Shown here: positions 48,623 to 56,095 of the stretch, piece after piece
Layout of the letters: each line of letters begins with the position of its first letter
Position numbering within the stretch: position 1 is the first letter of the stretch
Assembly: GCA_020692565.1 (NCBI GenBank)
Contig: JAIMKJ010000005.1
Coordinates: 62,001-126,000, forward strand
DNA: 64,000 nucleotides
Direction of reading: 5' to 3'
From: Thermomonas sp.
Lineage (GTDB): Bacteria > Pseudomonadota > Gammaproteobacteria > Xanthomonadales > Xanthomonadaceae
Notes under the pieces: model-generated
Database searches by the model: none
What the model was told of the DNA's origin: nothing
Seen by the model: the letters and a program-made list of their open reading frames with translations, nothing else
Position numbers and translations under genes: made by a program

Positions 48623-48856
48623 TCAGTACGGTATGCAGTTGCCGAAGTCGTCGCAGTAATACTGCAGCAGGAACGTCCATTGGCCGTTGTTGCACTGCCA
48701 CAGGTAATAGCCAGACCAGATGGGTGTGGTGGTCTGCTGACCCTGGTTGGCCGCAGTGCACGGGATGCTGGGTTCATAGGCTGCCGCCGTTCCGCCGATG
48801 GTCATCAGGGCCGCGAACAGCGCGATCGAGGCGCCGCGAACGATCATTCCTTTCAT
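48623..48856 (-). CDS. Small secreted protein, 77 aa, unknown function
   Basis: MKGMIVRGASIALFAALMTIGGTAAAYEPS signal peptide pattern; mature part rich in Trp/Tyr/Cys (WSGYYLWQCNNGQWTFLLQYYCDDFGNCIPY); followed by a terminator. Confidence 0.65.
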   Translation of the reverse strand: MKGMIVRGASIALFAALMTIGGTAAAYEPSIPCTAANQGQQTTTPIWSGYYLWQCNNGQWTFLLQYYCDDFGNCIPY

Positions 48857-49032
48857 ACGTTACTCCAGTGCGTGAGAGCCGCCGGCGTGGCTGTGCGACG
48901 GGCGCGCATGCAGTGCTGCACGCGCCGTCGCGGCGTATCGCGAACGCATCGGCAGTTGGCGGCATCCTGCCGGGTGCACCCGGACCATACCGTGTGCATG
49001 CGGCGCAGCCTGTGATGGAGGTCATGTGTCTG

Positions 49033-49114
49033 GCCGCGTGACCGGACCCGGTTTGCCAGCGGCGACCCGGCGGCTGAACGGGTCGGGGTGATCTCGGCGG
49101 CGGTGCCGCACATG
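49033..49114 (-). pseudogene. Relic of an ilvE-type aminotransferase 3' segment
   Basis: 82 bp closely resembling 49358-49446 inside ilvE; minus-strand peptide MCGTAAEITPTRSAAGSPLANRVRS matches IlvE MCGTAAEITPIRSVDGRQVGAGKPGSVTR. Confidence 0.75.
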
Positions 49115-49283
49115 GACAATGTGCGGTCCCGGAGATCAATTGGGGTTTCGGTGTCGGCTTGGGGTACGGCGCTGCCGTTTTTGGTGCGTCGTGGTTTACC
49201 CGCGCACCATGACGTATCGACATGGTGCGCGCTGCGATATGTCCGACGAAGGCGTATGACCAGTTCCGAAAATCAAACGGCAC

Positions 49284-50201
49284 TCACACCCTTTCCAGCC
49301 ACCCATACTTGTCCGCAGTCTTGCCATTGAACAACCCGAAGAACAATTCCTGCAGACGCCGCGTCACCGAACCCGGTTTGCCGGCGCCGACCTGGCGGCC
49401 GTCGACCGAACGGATCGGGGTGATCTCCGCGGCGGTGCCGCACATGAAGAGTTCGTCGCACAGATAGAGGTACTCGCGCGGCAGGTCGCGCTCGAACACT
49501 TCGATGCCGGCATCGCGGGCGAGGGTGATGATGGTGTTGCGGGTCAGGCCGTTGAGCAGCGCGGCGCTGACCGGGGTGGTGTGCAGCGCGCCGTCGAATA
49601 CGAGGAACAGGTTCTCGCCGGCGCCTTCGCTGAGCAGGCCGGTCGAGGCCAGCGCGATGCCTTCGCCGAAGCCGAGGCGGCGCGCTTCGCGTGCGACCAG
49701 TTGGCCGGAGAGATAGTTGCCGCCGGCCTTGGCGCCCGCGGGCAGCGTGTTGGGCGCAAAGCGCTGCCAGCTGGAGACGCAGGCGTCGATGCCTTCTTCC
49801 AGCACGGTCGCGCCGAGGTATTGGCCCATCTTCCAGGTGGCGACCGCCATGTCGGTGGGCGTGTCGGCCGACAGACCGAAGCCGCCGAGGCCGCGATAGG
49901 CGACCGGGCGCAGGTAATCGGTGGTGAAATCATTGGCTTTCAGCACGTCACGGCAGGCGGCGTTGATGTCGTCGAGGCCGTAGGGCATCGGCATGTCGTA
50001 GATCTTCGCCGAGGCGTACAGGCGTTTGTTGTGATCGGTGAGGCGGAAGATCGCCGGGCCGCTGGGGGTGTCGTAGCAGCGGATGCCTTCGAATACCGAC
50101 GATCCGTAGTGGACCACGTGGGACATCACGTGGGTGGTGGCCTCGGCCCAGGGCTTGATCTTGCCGTTGTGCCAGATCCATTCGGGGTAACGCTGGGTCA
50201 T
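49284..50201 (-). CDS. ilvE: Branched-chain amino acid aminotransferase
   Basis: IWHNGKIKPWAEATTHVMSHVVHYGSSVFEGIRCY; GAKAGGNYLSGQLVAREA (PLP lysine region); ELFMCGTAAEITPIRSVDGR. Confidence 0.95.
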   Translation of the reverse strand: MTQRYPEWIWHNGKIKPWAEATTHVMSHVVHYGSSVFEGIRCYDTPSGPAIFRLTDHNKRLYASAKIYDMPMPYGLDDINAACRDVLKANDFTTDYLRPVAYRGLGGFGLSADTPTDMAVATWKMGQYLGATVLEEGIDACVSSWQRFAPNTLPAGAKAGGNYLSGQLVAREARRLGFGEGIALASTGLLSEGAGENLFLVFDGALHTTPVSAALLNGLTRNTIITLARDAGIEVFERDLPREYLYLCDELFMCGTAAEITPIRSVDGRQVGAGKPGSVTRRLQELFFGLFNGKTADKYGWLERV

Positions 50202-50297
50202 GTCGAGGTCCGCGCAGTGGAGAGTTGCCGCATTTTAGGCGATGCGGTCGCGACGCCGACAGTGCGCAGCCGCGCCGTCGGGAAAGGTCGCAAAACA

Positions 50298-50321
50298 GGA
50301 CGGGACCATGCGGTCCCGTCC
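50298..50321 (-). terminator. Rho-independent terminator of the metalloprotease gene
   Basis: GGACGGGACC-ATGC-GGTCCCGTCC with CAAAACA on the + strand 5' side (TGTTTTG on the minus strand). Confidence 0.75.
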
Positions 50322-50346
50322 GGTATGGCGTCGTCGATGCCGCGGA

Positions 50347-51615
50347 TCAGCGGAATGCGGCGACGGTGGCCTTGGTGTTGTTCAACACGCGCTGGTTGTG
50401 CGCGCGCGTGGTATTGCCCATGGGTTGGCCGCCGTAGGTCTTGGCGGGATTCGACCAGTAATTGATGCGCGGGCAACTGCCGGAGGTGCAGGCATAGGCC
50501 ATGATCGTGCGCCAGGCATTGGTCGGCGAGCGATAGCCGTGGCCGTAGGCGTACGGGGTCAGGCTGCCGTCGGTGGCGATGTCGTGGCGTGCCGACTGCA
50601 GATGGCCGATCTCATGGCCGAACGAGTAATAGCCGGTGGCGCAGCCGTAATGGGTGACCGCGAACGCGGTGGCGGCGGTGGAGCCGATCCCCGACGCCAG
50701 GCCGCAGGACGAGCTGTTGTTGATCAGCAGCATCATCACATCGGCCTTGACCGTGTTGCGGGTGGCGTGGAAGTTGTCCATGTAACCGTCGGTGGTGCCG
50801 CGGAAACGCGACAGATCGGTGCTGAAACTGCCGGACTGGGTGTAGGTGGTCGTGTACTGGCCGGCCAGTTGCAGGGTGATTTCGACGCCGCTGTTCGCGT
50901 AGCCCTGATTGGTTTCGGCGACGGCCAGATTGACCAGGCCGGCGATATCGCCGCTGGCGTTCACCGCCGACTGCGTGGACACCACCATGATGCGGATGAC
51001 GCTGATCGCCTTGGTACCCACGTCGGTGGCCCGCTCCGCGCGCGCGGGCCCGGGCATGTCGATGTGCGGGATGAAGTTGTAGGCGGCCGGATGATCGGCC
51101 GGCATCTTCGCTTCGTTGATGCGGGCGATGGCGTGGCCACCGGAACGCAGCGGGCGCAGCGAATACAGCTCGCCTTCGACGCGGATGGTGCCGGTGAGCT
51201 TGTCGCCGTTGCGGACGATCATCACCGAATTGTTCGGGTCGTCGGCGATCTCGCCGCTGGCCTTGCCCATCAGCCGGTCGATCAGGCCGACATCCTTGCC
51301 GAGATTGCCGTACCACACCTGGGTGCCGTCGGGATTGCGCTTGCTGTAGCGCATGTGCGCGGTGCCGGTGTCGCCCAGGCCGAGTTGCAGCGTGTCGCTG
51401 TCGGCGCTGATCTGCGAGGCATCTGCCTGCACCAGTTGCAGCGATTCGGTGGCGCGACTTTCGGCCAGCGCGCGATAGCTGGCGTCGCCGCCGATGCCGG
51501 CCGGCGTCGCCTTCATGGCGGAAAACAGCGGTTGCCTGGCGGCTTGCGTGGCGAACGCGGCGAAACCCACCGCGGCCACCGTGCCGATGGCGATGAACAT
51601 CATGGAACGCTTCAT
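50347..51615 (-). CDS. Secreted metzincin-like zinc metalloprotease
   Basis: MKRSMMFIAIGTVAAVGFAAFA signal peptide; FGHEIGHLQSARHD zinc motif; SD-like GGGAGAGG upstream of the ATG at 51615. Confidence 0.82.
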   Translation of the reverse strand: MKRSMMFIAIGTVAAVGFAAFATQAARQPLFSAMKATPAGIGGDASYRALAESRATESLQLVQADASQISADSDTLQLGLGDTGTAHMRYSKRNPDGTQVWYGNLGKDVGLIDRLMGKASGEIADDPNNSVMIVRNGDKLTGTIRVEGELYSLRPLRSGGHAIARINEAKMPADHPAAYNFIPHIDMPGPARAERATDVGTKAISVIRIMVVSTQSAVNASGDIAGLVNLAVAETNQGYANSGVEITLQLAGQYTTTYTQSGSFSTDLSRFRGTTDGYMDNFHATRNTVKADVMMLLINNSSSCGLASGIGSTAATAFAVTHYGCATGYYSFGHEIGHLQSARHDIATDGSLTPYAYGHGYRSPTNAWRTIMAYACTSGSCPRINYWSNPAKTYGGQPMGNTTRAHNQRVLNNTKATVAAFR

Positions 51616-51835
51616 ACGATTACCTCTCCCTGGTCGTGTCCTTCCATTGCGGCGTCCGAGCCGAGTGTGCAATGTCCGGATGATGTGTGGTGATCGAGAA
51701 TGGCGCGGACACCTTGCCCGTCGATATGGTCCGCACGCGGCGGGATGCTGCGCAAGTTGCGTTGCAGCATCCATCCGCCGTATCGCGGATGCCGTCTCAG
51801 AATCGTCGGTGTGGATACCGGCTTACCGCGTGGGC

Positions 51836-52501
51836 TTACAGCGTGACCCACCAGCAATCGAGGTGTTTGCGCAGACCCAGCGTGGTCTGCGACGGCGTGT
51901 GGCTTTTGCCGAGCGTCTGCTGCAGGCGCAGGCCGACGAGTGCGCGGCGCAGGGCCGGACGCGCGACCGGCGTCTGGTCGCTGATCGTTTCCGCGTTCTG
52001 TGCGAGGGCGGGTGCAACCCGAGCGGCAGGCGCGATTGCAGCGGCTGCGGCCGGTGTTTCAATGGCCGCTTCGATGGGCGTGTCGGTGGCGACCGGCGCG
52101 TTCGCGCGCAGCGCCACGATATCGACCAGCGGCCGATCGACAACCGTTTGCAGGCGGTCGAGGATGCGGTCGCCGCTTGCGGCATTCAGACCGACCCAGT
52201 GATACACCGCACCGAGGCGATTGACGTCCCGGGTGTCGATCGCGGTGGTGATCTCGTAGATCAGTTCCTGCACGGTGCGCGCGCAACCGCCGCGACGCTG
52301 GCGATAGGAAAGGCTTGCGGTGCCGCGCGGCAGGCGGTCGCTGGCGCCGATGCTGGCGCAGGCGCGGTCGGTATAGATGGTATTGCCGGCCGGGCCGGTG
52401 CAGCGGTTCGGTGGTTGTTGCGCCTGTGCGTCGATCGGCCACAGCCAGCACGCCGAGAACAGCGACAGCAAAAGAATCGGGGCGCGACCGGAGACAGACA
52501 T
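51836..52501 (-). CDS. Secreted hypothetical protein
   Basis: MSVSGRAPILLLSLFSACWLWPIDAQAQ signal peptide; NRCTGPAGNTIYTDRACAS (DUF4124-like start). Confidence 0.6.
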   Translation of the reverse strand: MSVSGRAPILLLSLFSACWLWPIDAQAQQPPNRCTGPAGNTIYTDRACASIGASDRLPRGTASLSYRQRRGGCARTVQELIYEITTAIDTRDVNRLGAVYHWVGLNAASGDRILDRLQTVVDRPLVDIVALRANAPVATDTPIEAAIETPAAAAAIAPAARVAPALAQNAETISDQTPVARPALRRALVGLRLQQTLGKSHTPSQTTLGLRKHLDCWWVTL

Positions 52502-52553
52502 CGCCGGCAGGCTAGCACCGGGCGGATGAACGACGCTGCGCGGTCATCAGGCG

Positions 52554-52982
52554 TCAGCCCGGCGCGAGCCAGGTGAACGGCCACCACGGCAGATTGCGTG
52601 CGATCCAATAGGCCGGCAGCAGCACCAGCCACAGTTTCGGGGTCATCGCGACCGACATGAATGGCTTCAGACGCGTCGGCGTGAGGCCGCGGGCATCCAG
52701 CACCATCAGCGGTATCAGCGGCAGCACCAGCATCGCCAGCGGATTCATGGCGAAGGCGCCGACGATGTCGCCGTGGACCAGCGCGTGCAGTGCGCGGGTC
52801 AGCCCGCAGCCGATGCAGTGGAAGCCGGTGAAGGCCTTGAACATGCACGGTGGGAAGAGGTTGTTGGGCAGGTTCGGGTCATGGTTGCGCAGCAACCAGA
52901 AGCCCACCCCGGTCGCAGCCAGTGCGGCGGCGCCCGCCAGAGCGGATGCCGGGCGCAGCGACATGGCGGGCCGGTCAGCCAC
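52554..52982 (-). CDS. DUF2752 membrane protein
   Basis: FPPCMFKAFTGFHCIGCGLTRALHALVHGD, the CPxCGxTR-type signature region. Confidence 0.8.
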   Translation of the reverse strand: MADRPAMSLRPASALAGAAALAATGVGFWLLRNHDPNLPNNLFPPCMFKAFTGFHCIGCGLTRALHALVHGDIVGAFAMNPLAMLVLPLIPLMVLDARGLTPTRLKPFMSVAMTPKLWLVLLPAYWIARNLPWWPFTWLAPG

Positions 52983-53268
52983 CCGCGAGGCTTCCCAGCA
53001 CGGCCAGCCCGCCGAACAGCATGAACCACAGGACGATCAGCACCGGCACCAGCGCGGCGGAGAGGATCGCCCAGAAACGCGCCTTGTCCGCCGCCGCGCG
53101 CGCGCCGACGATGTTGCCAGCGGCGCGCAGGCCGTCGACCTGCGTGGCGTAGACGATCGAGACGATCCCCAGCGGCAGGCAGCAGAACAGCGTGGCGAGG
53201 ATCGCCCAGACCAGATTGTTCGGGACGAATTCGTTGCTGGAGTGCGGGCCGTTCGGCGAAGAGGACAT
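52975..53268 (-). CDS. CD225/dispanin-like small membrane protein
   Basis: NNLVWAILATLFCCLPLGIVSIVYATQVDGLRAAGNIVGARAAADKARFW. Confidence 0.8.
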   Translation of the reverse strand: MSSSPNGPHSSNEFVPNNLVWAILATLFCCLPLGIVSIVYATQVDGLRAAGNIVGARAAADKARFWAILSAALVPVLIVLWFMLFGGLAVLGSLAGG

Positions 53269-53406
53269 GGGTCGGTATCGGATCGATGGGAGCGGATCGG
53301 GGTGCGAGGGGTGGAGCGGCGCGCCCGGGCATCACGCCGGGTCGGCCGCGGACGGCCGAACCGGCGAGGGACAGCGACCCGGGTGCGGGCCGCTGCGGAC
53401 GGTCGA

Positions 53407-53730
53407 TCAGCGGCCCTGCAACTGCTGCATCTGTTCCATGTACTGCGTGTAGCTTTCCATGCCGCCGGACGCCAGGAACACCGCGTTGATCAACACGCCG
53501 ATGATGGCCAGCGCTGTCGCGACCCAGCACCAGGTCTTGGCGCTGTCGGAGGCGCGGCGGGCGCCGTCGAAATCGCCCTGGTTGATGAGGGTGTTGACCT
53601 TGTTGGACTGGACGATGGCGACGATGCCGAGCAGGCCGAGCGGGCAGCACAGGCAGGTCGCGAGTACGGTCGCGATGATCGCCCACGCCAGATGATTGGG
53701 GATATTGCCGGGTGCGGCGGTGGTGTTCAT
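53407..53730 (-). CDS. CD225/dispanin-like small membrane protein (paralog)
   Basis: NHLAWAIIATVLATCLCCPLGLLGIVAIVQSNKVNTLINQGDFDGARRASDSAKTWCW. Confidence 0.8.
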   Translation of the reverse strand: MNTTAAPGNIPNHLAWAIIATVLATCLCCPLGLLGIVAIVQSNKVNTLINQGDFDGARRASDSAKTWCWVATALAIIGVLINAVFLASGGMESYTQYMEQMQQLQGR

Positions 53731-53935
53731 GCGGAGTCTCCGGAAGATGTCAGCGAAAGAAGCGGAAAGGGCAGCGGGAACGACGCGGGCGTATCGCCCG
53801 CCGGTGGGAACCGCTACGGCATTGCCGTCATTGTGCCCATTCCGTCGCCCGGCGCAATCGCGCACCGCCATCGGGACTGCGGCGACCGGACCGCTGCGAC
53901 CGGCGGGATCTGCCGTAATCCGCTGCCTGCCGTCG

Positions 53936-55855
53936 TCAGGCGTCGTCGCCGCGCAGCGCGCGGACCTTGGTTTCCAACGATGCGGCGGTGGCTTCGCGGC
54001 CGTCCACCGGCTCTCCGGCCAGCACTTCGACATGCGCGCGGAACCGGCGTGGCACCCGCATCTGGCGCAGGCGGCCATCGCGCTTGCTCCACATGCTGGT
54101 CCACATGTGCTTCAGCGCCATCGGTACTACCGGGACCGGCCGCCGTTCCAGCACCCGTTCCATGCCCGCCTTGAACGGCGCGATCTCGCCGTCGCGGGTC
54201 AGTGCGCCTTCGGGAAAGATGCCGACCAGCTGCCCGTCGGCCAGCGCCGCGTCGATCTCCTCGAACGCACGCTGCATCACCTCCGGGTCTTCCTTGGCAC
54301 CGGCGATGGGAATGGCCTTGCCGGTACGGAAGATCCAGCGCATCACCGGCACATTGAAGATCTTGTAGTACATGACGAAGCGCACCGGTCGCGGAATGCT
54401 GGCCGAGAGGATCAGCGCATCCATGTAACTGACGTGGTTGCAGACGATCAACGCCGGGCCTTCGTCGGGCACATGCTTCTCGATGCCGTGCAGCCGCAGC
54501 CGGTACAGCGAACGCACCAGCAGCCAGCTGAGGAAGCGCATCAGGAATTCCGGCACGATCGTGAAGATCCACAGCGCCACCAGTGTGTTGGCGATGGCCA
54601 GGCACAGGAACAGCTGCGGGATGCTCAGGCCGGGCATCGGCACGACGGTGTCGCCGATCGTGAACTGCTCCATCTGCAGCGCGATGCCCAGCACCGCCGC
54701 CATCACGATGAAGAAGGCATTCTGGATATTGACCGCCGAGATCACCCGCGACAGTTCGCTGCGCGGCGTGCGGCTCTGGATCAGCGCGAACAGCGGCACC
54801 AGGAAGAAGCCGGTGAACAGGCCGACCGCGGCCAGATCGAGCGTCACCCGCCAGCCGCCCGGCTGCGCCAGGAAGCCGGCGACATCCAACCCGGTCGCCG
54901 TTGCCGCGCCGCTGCGCGCGAAATACAGATCGAACAGGAACACGCTCATGCCGAACGCGCCCAGCGGCACCAGGCCGATTTCCACGGTGCGCGCCGACAG
55001 CTTCTCGCACAGCAGCGATCCGATGCCGGTGCCGACGGAGAACACGCCCAGGGCGACCAGATACAGGGTTTCGTCGCCGCCGAGATTGAGTTTCGCGTAG
55101 CTCGGCAACTGCGCGGTCAGCATGGTGCCGACGAACCAGAACCACGACACGCCCAGCATCGCGTTGCGCACCGCCAGCTGCTTGCGCGCGAGTTTCAATA
55201 CCCGGCGCGATTCGGGGATCGGATTGACGTGGACCTTGAGGTCCGGCGCGCCGGCATCCACCGTGGGGATGAGGCGGCTCACCGCGTTGCCCAGCATCGC
55301 CAGCAGGATGATGGCCGCGGCGGCGGTCTGCGGGCCGTAGTCGCCGGCGAGCTTGAAGATCATGCCGCCGGCGATCATGCCGACCAGGATCGAAATCGAG
55401 GTGCCCATCTCGACCAGGCCATTGCCGCCGGTCAGTTCCTCCGGCTTCAGCACCGAGGGCAGGATCGAATATTTCACCGGCCCGAACAGCGCCGACTGCA
55501 CGCCGGTGCCGAACAGCGCCACCAGCAGCAGCGGCATGTTCTGCAACATGAAACCGACCGCCGCCACCGACATGATCGCGATTTCCATCGCGGTGGTGAT
55601 GCGGATCAGCCGCGACTTCTCCAGTTTCTCGGCGATCTGTCCTGCGGTGGCCGAGAACAGGAAGAACGGCAGGATGAAAAGGGCCGGCGCGAGATTGGTG
55701 TAGAGCGTGCGTTGCTGATCGTCCACGCCCAGCCAGAACAGCAGGCCGATGATCGCCTGACGATAGACATTGTCGTTGAACGCCCCCAGCGACTGCACCA
55801 CGAAGAAAGGCAGGAAGCGGCGTTGCCGCAACAGGTCGAACTGGTTGTAGGCCAT
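53936..55855 (-). CDS. MFS lysophospholipid transporter-like / PlsC-type acyltransferase fusion
   Basis: N-terminal MFS region; C-terminal ALIVCNHVSYMDALILS (HxxxxD) and GIFPEGALTRDG acyltransferase motifs. Confidence 0.9.
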   Translation of the reverse strand: MAYNQFDLLRQRRFLPFFVVQSLGAFNDNVYRQAIIGLLFWLGVDDQQRTLYTNLAPALFILPFFLFSATAGQIAEKLEKSRLIRITTAMEIAIMSVAAVGFMLQNMPLLLVALFGTGVQSALFGPVKYSILPSVLKPEELTGGNGLVEMGTSISILVGMIAGGMIFKLAGDYGPQTAAAAIILLAMLGNAVSRLIPTVDAGAPDLKVHVNPIPESRRVLKLARKQLAVRNAMLGVSWFWFVGTMLTAQLPSYAKLNLGGDETLYLVALGVFSVGTGIGSLLCEKLSARTVEIGLVPLGAFGMSVFLFDLYFARSGAATATGLDVAGFLAQPGGWRVTLDLAAVGLFTGFFLVPLFALIQSRTPRSELSRVISAVNIQNAFFIVMAAVLGIALQMEQFTIGDTVVPMPGLSIPQLFLCLAIANTLVALWIFTIVPEFLMRFLSWLLVRSLYRLRLHGIEKHVPDEGPALIVCNHVSYMDALILSASIPRPVRFVMYYKIFNVPVMRWIFRTGKAIPIAGAKEDPEVMQRAFEEIDAALADGQLVGIFPEGALTRDGEIAPFKAGMERVLERRPVPVVPMALKHMWTSMWSKRDGRLRQMRVPRRFRAHVEVLAGEPVDGREATAASLETKVRALRGDDA

Positions 55856-55942
55856 GCGCGCTCCGCGGAATCGGCGACCGCCGCCGACCGCCGGCGGATG
55901 TCCGGCGGAGACTAGCAGAGATGGGTTGCTTCGCGCGCAGGA

Positions 55943-56070
55943 GGGGCTTCAGCCCCGGGCTTCGCTTGCATGGAAAGGGCTTCAGCCCGGAGTTCGCTTG
56001 TGTAGGAGGGGCTTCAGCCCCGAGCGCTTTCATGAAAGCCTTGTGACAACAACATCGGGCCTGAAGGCCC
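55943..56070. repeat. REP-like cluster of GGGCTTCAGCCC / GGGCCTGAAGGCCC palindromic units
   Basis: Units at 55943-55956, 55978-55989, 56008-56021, and inverted-type GGGCCTGAAGGCCC at 56057-56070. Confidence 0.85.
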
Positions 56071-56095
56071 GCCAGCGGATGCAGGGTTTCCTCGG

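Noticed and set aside
48774-49283. 169-aa minus-strand ORF between the small secreted protein and ilvE
   Set aside because: Overlaps the ilvE relic and the 77-aa signal-peptide gene; composition is Arg/Pro-rich noise.
49088-49467. Small plus-strand ORFs over the ilvE 3' end and relic
   Set aside because: Antisense to ilvE and its relic; no independent coding evidence.
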